Assembly (NCBI GenBank): GCA_021299855.1
Contig: JAJTEY010000020.1
Span: 1 to 47,074 of the forward strand
Direction of reading: 5' to 3'
DNA from: Bacteroidota bacterium
GTDB taxonomy: Bacteria; Bacteroidota; Bacteroidia; Palsa-965
Length of the DNA: 47,074 nt
Position numbers and translations under genes: made by a program
Shown: positions 1-9,312 of the stretch, in pieces
Numbering within the stretch: the stretch's first letter is position 1
Layout: every line of letters starts with the position of its first letter
Notes under the pieces: model-generated
What the model saw: only the letters and a program-made list of their open reading frames with translations
Databases searched by the model: none
What the model was told of the DNA's origin: nothing

Positions 1-223
1 CAAATAACAATAAACAGGCAATGGTAATAGTAATGCCATCACCGATATCAGTAATATAAGGCATTAGGGAATCGAGCGCCGAACTGTTCCAAGAATTGAT
101 TTGTGTATGAGCCGAAATCCGTCCGACATTAGCCAACCATACAACACTTACAGCTACAAGAACAAGTTGTAGCACAATAAACAAACTTCCGGATTTAAAA
201 ACCGTTGCTAATGCGTTCCTCAC
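1..223 (-). CDS. PAP2-family membrane phosphatase, N-terminal part (truncated by window start)
   Basis: Reverse-strand reading from GTG at 223: VRNALATVFKSGSLFIVLQLVLVAVSVVWLANVGRISAHTQINSWNSSALDSLMPYITDIGDGITITIACLLLF. One TM helix followed by a motif resembling the N-terminus of Bacteroidota PAP2 proteins (NSWxSxxLDxxxxYITxxGDG). Open at the window edge. Confidence 0.6.
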   Translation of the reverse strand, partial: MRNALATVFKSGSLFIVLQLVLVAVSVVWLANVGRISAHTQINSWNSSALDSLMPYITDIGDGITITIACLLLF

Positions 224-248
224 GGAACAAATGTAGAGAATCGAATGA

Positions 249-1208
249 TTAATACGTGCCCATTGATTTCACCAAACGGTGAATCTGGGTGTCCCACAAA
301 CGGCGATTGGTTTCAATATCGTCTTCGCCGTCTCCGAAATCCGTAACAGTTAATGCCACTTCATTCGTCATTTCGTCCTGATCCAGACGGAACTCGAAAT
401 ACGTGTCTTTTGGCTTATCCAACCAACGCATACGGATATAACTATCCATCTTAGCATTCAGAATCTGCGCTTGTTGCGCCGCACCGTCCCATTTGAAAGT
501 ATAAATCTGAGTACGTGTATCCAGGTCAACTTCTTCAGCGAACCATTCTGCAAGTCCGTTTGGCGTTGTCAGAAAATCATAAATCAAAGAAATAGGTGAG
601 TGGATAATAAATTCCATCACGAATTTCCCTTTGGGTTCGGGCTTTCCGTTAAGTTCTTCGATGGGCTTATCCGTAATAACGTGATGCGTGATAACTTCAG
701 TTTTCACTAAACGTTTTTCGCCGGGCGCTAACTTTCCTTTTGGCTTTTTAATAGACAAATGGGAGGGAAGCTTTGGTAATTTGGATTTATCGATGGCCGG
801 AATTTCAGGCTGTACGATGCCTTTCACAGGTTTTTCTTTCTTTTTAGGTGCTGCAACAGGTGCTGCTTTTACTGCTTTCGGTTCAGCTTTAACTACAGGT
901 GCCGGAACAGTTTTTTTAGCTGCCGGTTGGGCTTTAGGAGTTGGTTTTGTCGCAACCACCTTCTTAGTTTGAACGGGCTTCGCTTTTGCCGGAGCAGCTT
1001 TTTTCTTCACCACCGGCCTCACTGCTTTTTTAGTAGCAGGCTTTGCAACAGGTTTACTCTTTGCAGGTTTACTCTTTGCAGGTTTCTTCGGCGCAGCTTT
1101 AGGCGTAGATTTTCCCTTAACTGCCTTTTTTACTGCAGTTTTGCCCGCCTTTGGTAAGGCTTTCTTCACATTACTTTTAACGCTCTTTTTCGCAACTTTC
1201 TTAGCCAT
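249..1208 (-). CDS. START-like/SRPBCC domain protein with long Lys/Ala/Pro-rich (histone H1-like) N-terminal tail
   Basis: ORF 249..1232; preferred start MAKKVAKKSVKSNVKK at 1208. C-terminal ~125 aa (KFVMEFIIHSPISLIYDFLTTPNGLAEWFAEEVD...RRLWDTQIHRLVKSMGTY) resembles the Bacteroidota START-like family. N-terminal ~170 aa is low-complexity K/A/P. Confidence 0.85.
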   Translation of the reverse strand: MAKKVAKKSVKSNVKKALPKAGKTAVKKAVKGKSTPKAAPKKPAKSKPAKSKPVAKPATKKAVRPVVKKKAAPAKAKPVQTKKVVATKPTPKAQPAAKKTVPAPVVKAEPKAVKAAPVAAPKKKEKPVKGIVQPEIPAIDKSKLPKLPSHLSIKKPKGKLAPGEKRLVKTEVITHHVITDKPIEELNGKPEPKGKFVMEFIIHSPISLIYDFLTTPNGLAEWFAEEVDLDTRTQIYTFKWDGAAQQAQILNAKMDSYIRMRWLDKPKDTYFEFRLDQDEMTNEVALTVTDFGDGEDDIETNRRLWDTQIHRLVKSMGTY

Positions 1209-1428
1209 TCTACTAAACTGTAGGGTGTACAATGAATTTTGGGGAAAAGTATAAAAAAAACTGAATATGACAAGTCGGGAAGTAAATTGTTTCCGAAGTA
1301 AAAATTACAAGCCCGATAGTACGGATAAATAAAATACTATATTTGCGTCCATTTTTAAGAAATCTGCCGATGAAATAAGCCCTGTAAATGCTCTTTCGGG
1401 AGTGTTTGAGGCACAAATTGCAGAAACG

Positions 1429-1468
1429 GCGCTCTAGCTCTAGCGACACTTCGGTATGGCTAGAGCGC
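1429..1468. repeat. Perfect 10-bp inverted repeat upstream of tRNA-Met
   Basis: GCGCTCTAGC (1429-1438) and GCTAGAGCGC (1459-1468), 20-nt loop. Confidence 0.9.
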
Positions 1469-1474
1469 AGGAAT

Positions 1475-1548
1475 GGCGAGATAGCTCAGCTGGCTAGAGC
1501 GCAGCACTCATAATGCTGAGGTCCCGAGTTCGAGTCTCGGTCTCGCTA
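1475..1548 (+). tRNA. tRNA-Met (CAT anticodon; tRNA-Ile2 or fMet not excluded)
   Basis: Cloverleaf: acceptor GGCGAGA/TCTCGCT with a terminal G-U, D-arm GCTCAGCTGGCTAGAGC, anticodon stem CAGCA-CTCATAA-TGCTG, T-arm CCGAGTTCGAGTCTCGG. Discriminator A, no encoded CCA. Confidence 0.93.
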
Positions 1549-1556
1549 CGAAAGGA

Positions 1557-1586
1557 AAGCCGATAGAGGAATCTGTCGGCTTTTTT
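1557..1586 (+). terminator. Rho-independent-like terminator downstream of tRNA
   Basis: AAGCCGATAGA-GGAA-TCTGTCGGCTT (11-bp stem with one G-U, GGAA tetraloop) followed by a T run. Confidence 0.8.
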
Positions 1587-1729
1587 GTTTGTATATGTGC
1601 CAAATTTCCGAAACGAATATTCTTCCGAATAGCCCAACAAGTTGTTTAGTGTATCATCGTGTAACTCCTCATACACGTGGTCAAGCATTTTTACGTCCAA
1701 TCCCTTTTCCCCTTATCTTCACACTTCAC

Positions 1730-2458
1730 ATGAACCGGCAAACAACTTTTTACTCGTTTTTGCGTCTGATACACAGTATCACTATGGTAAGAGTTGTTGC
1801 AGTAGTGTTGTTGCTTGTGCTTGGTGGCGTTCCGTCTATCAATGCACAGCAAAATCTTGCCCAAACACACCGCTTTTTTGTACGTGCAGCGGGTAGTGTG
1901 CCGCACCCGACTTCCAATAAAGCCTTTCGCAGAAGTTTTGTGGGTATTTACGACTTAACCGGATCGGTGAGCTATCGAATTTTCAGCGGATTTAACGCAG
2001 GTGCGGTATACAAGCATACACTATGGAAAACACCGGATAATAAAGTGCCGGGACTTAATCTTTACGGTCAAACGAATGCGTTTGGATTGCGTGTAGGTTA
2101 TGATCACATCTTGACGGAATCGGCCGTGTTCTTTTCTTCCATCGCATTCTATTCCTCAGAAACGTATTTCTACGGACTCGCTTGCGCACCACAAAATACC
2201 GTAGAAGAAAATATTCAAACAACCTACAACTACCGCATCATTGAAGGAGAAATGGGTTTTTATTTCTACACGGAAGGAAATTTCGCAATAGGTATGCAGG
2301 CGGCATTCGCGCACACCAACTTTAATTTCGACCCGCGTAAAGTGTGCCTCGATCAACAGAAAGCCTATATCCCGTCAGACTTTGAAGGCAACCTGACGCA
2401 TTTAAACATTGGCGTTACCGTTGTTTGCAGCTTCAAAAAAGCTCGAGGTAAAGAATAG
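1730..2458 (+). CDS. Secreted/outer-membrane beta-barrel-like protein of unknown function
   Basis: ORF track starts at 1589, but a signal peptide begins at M(1730) or M(1784): MVRVVAVVLLLVLGGVPSINAQQ. Alternating aromatic/polar strands and a C-terminal barrel-like pattern. Confidence 0.6.
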   Translation: MNRQTTFYSFLRLIHSITMVRVVAVVLLLVLGGVPSINAQQNLAQTHRFFVRAAGSVPHPTSNKAFRRSFVGIYDLTGSVSYRIFSGFNAGAVYKHTLWKTPDNKVPGLNLYGQTNAFGLRVGYDHILTESAVFFSSIAFYSSETYFYGLACAPQNTVEENIQTTYNYRIIEGEMGFYFYTEGNFAIGMQAAFAHTNFNFDPRKVCLDQQKAYIPSDFEGNLTHLNIGVTVVCSFKKARGKE

Positions 2459-2522
2459 CACTTTTCGCTTCGCTACTCGAGCCTTCACTTTGGTAAGAAA
2501 TCATCAAACTTAAAAAAACAAA

Positions 2523-2545
2523 AAGCTGTCCTAATGAGACAGCTT
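2523..2545 (-). terminator. Terminator of clpC
   Basis: AAGCTGTC-N7-GACAGCTT followed on the minus strand by a T-rich tract (TTTGTTTTTT). Confidence 0.7.
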
Positions 2546-2572
2546 CTTCATATTAATAATTGTACAAGATGA

Positions 2573-5122
2573 TTATTCTTCCTTCTTGTTCTTTTTGGTT
2601 TTAGGCTTCACGACATTGATGACGATTTCTTTTTTCTCTTCATCAAAATCTACATTCACCTGATCGCCTTCCGTAACACCGGATTTAATAATCTCTTCAG
2701 CCAGCGGATCTTCAATGTATTTTTGAATTGCGCGCTTCAACGGACGTGCACCATAGTTGGCATCGTAACCTTTTTCTACAATGTAGTCTTTCGCTTTATC
2801 CGTAACATCTACATGGTAACCCAACGTCTTGATACGACCCATCAGTTTATCCAATTCGATATCGATGATTTGATGAATGTCTTCACGACTCAATGAATTG
2901 AACATGATCACATCATCAATACGATTCAGGAATTCGGGAGCAAATGCCTTTTTCAACGCACCTTCAACAACACTCTTAGCCATGTCATCAGTGCTATCCT
3001 TACGCGCACCGGTTGAGAAACCAACTCCGGTTCCGAAATCCTTCAACTGGCGAGAACCAATATTGGAAGTCATGATGATGATGGTGTTTTTGAAATCGAC
3101 CTTTCTGCCAAGGCTATCGGTTAATTGACCGTCATCCAATGTTTGCAACAACAAGTTGAATACATCCGGATGCGCTTTTTCAATTTCATCCAACAACACA
3201 ACAGAGTAGGGCTTACGACGAACTTTTTCAGTCAACTGACCACCTTCTTCATAACCAACGTATCCCGGAGGCGCCCCCACCAAGCGAGAAACGGCGAATT
3301 TCTCCATGTATTCGCTCATGTCAATACGAATTAACGCATCTTCATTGTCGAATAAATATTTCGCCAGAATTTTCGCTAACTGGGTTTTACCAACACCTGT
3401 AGGACCCAAGAAAATAAACGAACCAATCGGTTTATTCGGATCTTTCAATCCTGCTCGGTTACGCTGAATGGCTTTTACCACTTTCTGAATTGCGTCATCC
3501 TGGCCAATTACTTTCCCTTTCAGCAATTCGCTCATCTTCGCCAGTTTGTCGCCTTCATTCTGAGAAACGCGTTGAACAGGAATACCGGTCATCATAGCCA
3601 CCACTTCCGCAACGTTTTCTTCGTTAACGGTTTCACGGTGTGAACGACTTTCTTCTTCCCACGCTTTTTTAGCAGCTTCTAACTGCTCTTGCAGCTGACG
3701 TTCTTTATCACGCAAGCGCGCAGCTTCTTCATAACGCTGGTTGCGCACCACCTGATTCTTCTCTTCTTTTACCTTCTCAATTTCCGCCTCTACATCCAGG
3801 ATTTGCTTAGGAACTTTAATGTTTGTAATGTGTACGCGAGATCCGGCTTCATCCAACGCATCAATTGCTTTATCCGGCAAATGACGATCAGTGATATAAC
3901 GTGAAGTCAACGTAACACAGGCTTTGATAGCATCTTCTGTGTACGTTACGTTATGATGATCTTCGTATTTCGCTTTAATATTGTGCAAAATCTGAACAGT
4001 CTCATCAATAGAAGTCGGTTCAACCAACACCTTTTGGAATCGACGTTCTAAAGCACCATCTTTTTCAATGTACTGACGGTATTCATCCAAAGTTGTTGCA
4101 CCAATGCACTGAATTTCTCCGCGTGCCAATGCAGGTTTAAACATGTTGGATGCGTCCAATGAACCGGAAGCACCGCCTGCACCAATGATGGTGTGAATTT
4201 CATCGATAAAAAGAATCACATCCGGAGACTTTTCCAATTCATTCATCACCGCTTTCATACGTTCTTCAAACTGACCGCGGTATTTTGTTCCTGCTACCAA
4301 AGAAGCCAGATCCAAAGAAACCACGCGCTTGTTAAACAACACACGAGAAACTTTTTTCTGAATGATGCGCAATGCTAGACCTTCTGCGATAGCGGATTTA
4401 CCAACGCCCGGCTCACCGATAAGAATCGGATTGTTCTTTTTACGACGCGATAAAATTTGCGATACGCGCTCAATTTCTTTCTCACGCCCGACAATCGGAT
4501 CCAACTTTCCGTCTTCTGCAGCCTTTGTTAAATCGCGACCGAAATTGTCGAGAACTGGAGTTTTAGATTTCGAATCAGTAATTTTCTTCTGACTGGAACC
4601 GAATGTTGCGTCACCATCATCATCATCGTCTGAAGCATTCGGAAATTCAGAACGTGGGCTCGATGTGTGGTCATCTTCGTTTCCCGGTAAACCGTTTTCC
4701 AGTTCGCCTTTTACGGTGTCGTAGTCCACACCAAACTTCATTAACGATTTGGTTGCTACGCTGTCATCATCTTTCAAAATAGAAAGTAGCAGGTGCTCGG
4801 TTCCGATCACGCTACTTTTAAATATTTTTGCTTCCAGATACGTAATTTTTAGAGCACGTTCCGCTTGTTTAACCAGCGGAATATTACCCAGATTATTATT
4901 TGTTTTGCGCGCAGAGCCTGCGGTTAACGCCTCAATATCTTTACGCAAATCCATCAGATTGACATTCAGCGCACGAAGCAATTTAACGGCACTTCCTTCA
5001 CCTTCACGGATAATACCCAACAACAAATGTTCGGTACCGATGTAGTCGTGACCCAAACGCAAAGCCTCTTCACGGCTATACGTAATGACATCTTTCACTC
5101 TCGGGGAAAACTTAGCTTCCAT
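2573..5122 (-). CDS. clpC: ATP-dependent Clp protease ATP-binding subunit ClpC
   Basis: 849 aa; N-domain (GHDYIGTEHLLLGIIREGEGSA), two AAA+ modules (GEPGVGKSAIAEG, GPTGVGKTQLAK), M-domain coiled coil. Confidence 0.97.
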   Translation of the reverse strand: MEAKFSPRVKDVITYSREEALRLGHDYIGTEHLLLGIIREGEGSAVKLLRALNVNLMDLRKDIEALTAGSARKTNNNLGNIPLVKQAERALKITYLEAKIFKSSVIGTEHLLLSILKDDDSVATKSLMKFGVDYDTVKGELENGLPGNEDDHTSSPRSEFPNASDDDDDGDATFGSSQKKITDSKSKTPVLDNFGRDLTKAAEDGKLDPIVGREKEIERVSQILSRRKKNNPILIGEPGVGKSAIAEGLALRIIQKKVSRVLFNKRVVSLDLASLVAGTKYRGQFEERMKAVMNELEKSPDVILFIDEIHTIIGAGGASGSLDASNMFKPALARGEIQCIGATTLDEYRQYIEKDGALERRFQKVLVEPTSIDETVQILHNIKAKYEDHHNVTYTEDAIKACVTLTSRYITDRHLPDKAIDALDEAGSRVHITNIKVPKQILDVEAEIEKVKEEKNQVVRNQRYEEAARLRDKERQLQEQLEAAKKAWEEESRSHRETVNEENVAEVVAMMTGIPVQRVSQNEGDKLAKMSELLKGKVIGQDDAIQKVVKAIQRNRAGLKDPNKPIGSFIFLGPTGVGKTQLAKILAKYLFDNEDALIRIDMSEYMEKFAVSRLVGAPPGYVGYEEGGQLTEKVRRKPYSVVLLDEIEKAHPDVFNLLLQTLDDGQLTDSLGRKVDFKNTIIIMTSNIGSRQLKDFGTGVGFSTGARKDSTDDMAKSVVEGALKKAFAPEFLNRIDDVIMFNSLSREDIHQIIDIELDKLMGRIKTLGYHVDVTDKAKDYIVEKGYDANYGARPLKRAIQKYIEDPLAEEIIKSGVTEGDQVNVDFDEEKKEIVINVVKPKTKKNKKEE

Positions 5123-5380
5123 AAACTATTTTTAACGTTTGTGCCACGGCACGGTTAGACTCTAAAGTTAAGCCATTCAACGGGCTTTTCAAATGTAGGT
5201 ACTTGCTTTTTTATTAAGTGTTATCAGCATGTGAATTATCCACCGATTTTTGTTAATAATTACAGGGTGTTTTTAACCCCGTTCACGTGTGGATTTTCAG
5301 TACTTTCGACCTCCTTATATTACTATTTACACGCAGACTGAATCAAACAGTGTGCTAAACTGAAAAGGTGACAAAAAGAC

Positions 5381-7948
5381 ATGGCTGAAGGCGAAAAAAT
5401 TATTCCGATTAACATCGAAGAAGAAATGAAAACCGCGTACATCGATTATTCGATGTCGGTTATTGTATCGCGTGCATTACCTGATGTGCGTGATGGTTTG
5501 AAACCGGTTCACCGTCGTGTGTTGTACGGAATGCTCGATCTGGGCGTAATGTCCAATCGTCCGTATAAAAAATCGGCAAGAATAGTAGGAGAGGTGTTGG
5601 GTAAATATCACCCGCACGGCGATAGTTCGGTTTACGACACCATGGTTCGTATGGCCCAAGATTGGAGCTTGCGTTATCCGTTGGTAGACGGGCAGGGGAA
5701 TTTCGGTTCTATTGACGGCGATCCTCCGGCAGCAATGCGTTACACGGAAGCTCGTTTGCGCAAAATTGCAGAAGAGATGGTAGGCGATATCGAAAAGAAC
5801 ACGGTTGATTTCCGTCCAAACTTCGACGACTCACTGGAAGAACCAACAGTAATGCCAACGCGTATTCCTCAGTTATTGGTGAATGGTGCTTCCGGTATTG
5901 CAGTGGGTATGGCAACGAATATGCCACCGCATAACTTGACTGAAATTATTGATGCCACAGTGGCATATATCGATAACCGCGAAATTGACATCGAAGGGTT
6001 AATGAAGTTCGTAAAAGCACCGGATTTCCCAACGGGCGGTACTATTTACGGATACAGCGGTGTAAAAGATGCTTTCGAAACCGGTCGTGGACGAATCGTG
6101 TTACGCGGCAAAGCAACGATCGAAACATTAGATGGTGGTCGTGAACGCATTATTGTAAGCGAAATTCCATATCAGGTGAATAAGTGGCAAATGATTAAAG
6201 CCACTGCAGACCTGATTAATGAAAAGAAATTAGAAGGAATTAGCGATATCCGCGATGAATCCGATCGTGATGGTATGCGCGTGGTGTACGAGTTGAAGCG
6301 CGATGCTGTAGCGAATGTTGTACTGAACAATTTGTACAAGTACACATCCCTGCAAACTTCCTTCTCCGTAAATAACATAGCATTGGTTGCCGGTCGCCCG
6401 GAGATGTTGAATCTGAAAAACCTGATTCATCACTTCGTGGAGTTCCGTCATGAAGTGGTGATTCGTCGTACCAAATACGAACTGGATCAGGCGGAGAAGC
6501 GTGCACATATCTTGCAAGGTTATTTAATTGCGCTGGATCATCTGGATGAAGTCATTCGTGTGATTCGTGAATCGGCCACACCAAATGAGGCGAAAGAAGA
6601 ATTGATGAAGCGATTCTCGTTATCGGAAATTCAGGCCGGAGCTATTCTTGAATTGCGTTTACGTGTGTTAACAGGCATGGAACGCGATAAGATTCGCGCG
6701 GAATACGATGAGTTGATGAAGCTGATTGACTACTTGAAGTCTGTATTAGCGGACGAAGGTTTACGGATGAAGATCATCAAAGAAGAATTGGCTGAGATCA
6801 AAGAGAAATACGGAGACGGACGCAGAACAGATATTGTATATGCTGCGGACGATCAGCGTATAGAAGACTTGATTGCCGATGAAGATGTGGTAATCACTAT
6901 CTCACATTTGGGCTATATCAAGAGAACTTTGTTGTCGGAATATCGTGCTCAAAACCGTGGTGGACGAGGATCACGAGGTTCTTCAACACGCGATGAGGAT
7001 TTTGTAGAACACTTATTTACGGCAACCACACACAATTACCTGTTGTTCTTCACCGAACAAGGCCGTTGTTACTGGATGCGCGCATACGAAGTTCCGGAAG
7101 GAAATAAAACATCCAAGGGTCGTGCAATTCAGAACATGATGAATTTGCCTCCGGGCGATAAGGTCCGCGCATACATTAATGTGAAGAACCTGAATGATGA
7201 AGAATATACAAATAACATGTCGATTGTGATGTGTACTTCTAAAGGTGTCATTAAGAAAACTTTGCTGGAAGCATATTCTCGTCCTCGCGCAAATGGCATC
7301 AATGCGATTACTGTTCGTGACGGCGACCGATTGCTGGAAGCGGCGTTAGTAGGAAAAAATGATCAAGTAATGCTGGCATCGAAGTTTGGTAAAGTGGTTC
7401 GCTTTAACAATTCTGATGTGCGTGAAATGGGTCGAACGGCCAGCGGTGTTCGTGGAATGACGTTGGGTGGTGCGGAAGATGAAATTATTGGCATGATCGT
7501 ACTGCCGAAAGAAAACGCGCCTCAGGTTTTAGTGACATCAGAAAAAGGCTACGGAAAACGTTCCAGCGTAGAAGATTATCGTCAAACGCGACGTGGGGGT
7601 AAAGGTGTCAAAACCATTAATATCACAGAAAAAACGGGCAATCTGGTTGCGATTAAGGCCGTAACGGATGACAATGATTTGATGATCATTACTGCTGCAG
7701 GAATCGTGATTCGTTTGAGAGTTGCTGACTTGCGTGTGATGGGCCGTGCAACACAAGGCGTTCGTCTGATTAATCTGGACAACAACGATGATATTGCTGC
7801 AATAACATCGGTGGAAACAGATCCTGAAGAAGAACATGCAGTAGTGGATGGAACCTTAGACACTACGATGGCAGACGCATCAGATGAACCGGAGACAGAC
7901 ACTGACGCGGACGGCACGGATGTTGATAATGAATCCGAAGAAGTATAA
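5381..7948 (+). CDS. gyrA: DNA gyrase subunit A
   Basis: 855 aa; [48 protein letters not shown], catalytic [11 protein letters not shown]-terminal beta-pinwheel with [10 protein letters not shown] GyrA box, acidic tail. Confidence 0.98.
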   Translation: MAEGEKIIPINIEEEMKTAYIDYSMSVIVSRALPDVRDGLKPVHRRVLYGMLDLGVMSNRPYKKSARIVGEVLGKYHPHGDSSVYDTMVRMAQDWSLRYPLVDGQGNFGSIDGDPPAAMRYTEARLRKIAEEMVGDIEKNTVDFRPNFDDSLEEPTVMPTRIPQLLVNGASGIAVGMATNMPPHNLTEIIDATVAYIDNREIDIEGLMKFVKAPDFPTGGTIYGYSGVKDAFETGRGRIVLRGKATIETLDGGRERIIVSEIPYQVNKWQMIKATADLINEKKLEGISDIRDESDRDGMRVVYELKRDAVANVVLNNLYKYTSLQTSFSVNNIALVAGRPEMLNLKNLIHHFVEFRHEVVIRRTKYELDQAEKRAHILQGYLIALDHLDEVIRVIRESATPNEAKEELMKRFSLSEIQAGAILELRLRVLTGMERDKIRAEYDELMKLIDYLKSVLADEGLRMKIIKEELAEIKEKYGDGRRTDIVYAADDQRIEDLIADEDVVITISHLGYIKRTLLSEYRAQNRGGRGSRGSSTRDEDFVEHLFTATTHNYLLFFTEQGRCYWMRAYEVPEGNKTSKGRAIQNMMNLPPGDKVRAYINVKNLNDEEYTNNMSIVMCTSKGVIKKTLLEAYSRPRANGINAITVRDGDRLLEAALVGKNDQVMLASKFGKVVRFNNSDVREMGRTASGVRGMTLGGAEDEIIGMIVLPKENAPQVLVTSEKGYGKRSSVEDYRQTRRGGKGVKTINITEKTGNLVAIKAVTDDNDLMIITAAGIVIRLRVADLRVMGRATQGVRLINLDNNDDIAAITSVETDPEEEHAVVDGTLDTTMADASDEPETDTDADGTDVDNESEEV

Positions 7949-7971
7949 TACTGATTAGAAAACAAGATAAC

Positions 7972-9057
7972 ATGAAGAAAATTGCTCTCGTATTGGCAGC
8001 CACAATGGCGTTAGGTGTTGCAGGATTTGCCCAGAAAAACAAACGTACAACTGCTTACATGGCATTTGGCCGTTATCAGAAAGATAAGGATGCATCTGAA
8101 TTGATGAAGGCTAAAATCAATATGGACTTCACAGATAAGGTAAATTCCATTACTGACGTGACCGATGCGGGCAAAAAGCAAATGATGGCTTATACACTGG
8201 CGCCGCAAACCAATCTGATTGAAGCTAGTAATGCCTATCTGAAAACCAAGCAATTGGATACTAAAAAGGTATTCCCGGCTGAAACCAGCAAAGGCTTAGC
8301 CGACTGTTATACGTATACGCAGAATGTTGGTATTGCCAATTACAACCAGCAGAAGTACAACGAAGCATTACCAATGTTCGAAATGGCTGCAGATATTACA
8401 GCTTCGGCGGGAAAAACTGATACTTCCAACATTAGTAACGCTGCACAAAGCGCTTTTTACGGGAAAAATTGGGCAAAAGCTGAATCCCATTTCAATAAAC
8501 TGATTTCCATGAAATACGGCAAAGGCAACACGTACATGTTGCTGGCTAAAGTTTATGCAGAACAAGGCGATTCTATGAAGTATAAGTCAACTATCGCAGA
8601 CGGATTAAAAGCTTATCCAACGGACGGTGATTTGTTGGTAGAAGATGTGAACATTAAATTGAAAGAAGGTAAATCCAATGAGGCAATTCAACAACTGAAT
8701 GCTTTAACTGCTCAACGTCCGAACTTAATCAATAAATCGGCTGAACATTACAAAAAGGCGATCGAAATCAAGCCGGATTACTTTGACGCATATTACAATT
8801 TGGGCGTTCTATACATGAATCAGTCAGTAGAATATTACAACCGTAGTATTTCGACCATTAAGGATGCAGCGAAATATGGAACCATGTGGGAAAAGCCATT
8901 GCCAGATGCGATTAAATACCTGGAGAAGGCACACGAACTAAATTCGAAGGACCTGAACTGTATGCTGGCTTTAAAACAGTGTTACGGAAATGCCGGAGAA
9001 AACGACAAGTATGCCGCAATGAAGGAAAAGATCAAAGCTGCGCAAAACGGGAAGTAG
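7972..9057 (+). CDS. Secreted tetratricopeptide-repeat protein
   Basis: Signal peptide MKKIALVLAATMALGVAGFAQ followed by TPR-like helices (AIEIKPDYFDAYYNLGVLYMN). Confidence 0.85.
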   Translation: MKKIALVLAATMALGVAGFAQKNKRTTAYMAFGRYQKDKDASELMKAKINMDFTDKVNSITDVTDAGKKQMMAYTLAPQTNLIEASNAYLKTKQLDTKKVFPAETSKGLADCYTYTQNVGIANYNQQKYNEALPMFEMAADITASAGKTDTSNISNAAQSAFYGKNWAKAESHFNKLISMKYGKGNTYMLLAKVYAEQGDSMKYKSTIADGLKAYPTDGDLLVEDVNIKLKEGKSNEAIQQLNALTAQRPNLINKSAEHYKKAIEIKPDYFDAYYNLGVLYMNQSVEYYNRSISTIKDAAKYGTMWEKPLPDAIKYLEKAHELNSKDLNCMLALKQCYGNAGENDKYAAMKEKIKAAQNGK

Positions 9058-9076
9058 TTTCAACTAGCAAGTTAGT

Positions 9077-9107
9077 AAAGGCAATCTGAAAAGGTTGCCT
9101 TTTTTTA
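9077..9107 (+). terminator. Rho-independent-like terminator
   Basis: AAAGGCAA-N10-TTGCCTTT plus T run, directly downstream of the TPR gene. Confidence 0.8.
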
Positions 9108-9312
9108 TGACTTAATGCGAATACATAGAAGTACATTAAAACCTAATGTAGGGTATATAGTACTGTATTTCAGATTTATTCTATTTAACATAATATTAAT
9201 TATAGAGCTAAATGATAGATTACCGTTTTGCAGGAAATAACCATTCATTGGTATTTATTAACCAATTGCTAAACCATTTCAGCGACTTTATTTTTTACGG
9301 TTATCTTCGCTC

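Noticed and set aside
688-1157. Plus-strand ORFs (688..972, 927..1157) opposite the KAP-tail protein
   Set aside because: Antisense to a biased-composition gene; translations are low-complexity F/S/L/R/C-rich mirror images of the Lys/Ala codons, with no signal of a real protein.
1213-1700. Minus-strand ORFs 1213..1449 and 1494..1700
   Set aside because: They overlap the tRNA/leader region or cross the tRNA itself; no protein-like features.
2877-5045. Plus-strand ORFs antisense to clpC
   Set aside because: Shadow ORFs of a long conserved gene; no start context or domain features.
7834-7948. Acidic C-terminal tail of GyrA as a possible novelty
   Set aside because: Acidic GyrA tails are known in several bacteria; nothing further seen here.
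5477-7965. Minus-strand ORFs antisense to gyrA, including 7582..7965
   Set aside because: Shadow ORFs of gyrA; the Ser/Thr/Val-rich 127-aa product mirrors the acidic GyrA tail.
9246-9266. ATTGGT-N8-ACCAAT inverted repeat upstream of the PNGase-like gene
   Set aside because: Only 6-bp arms in a very AT-rich leader; plausible by chance.
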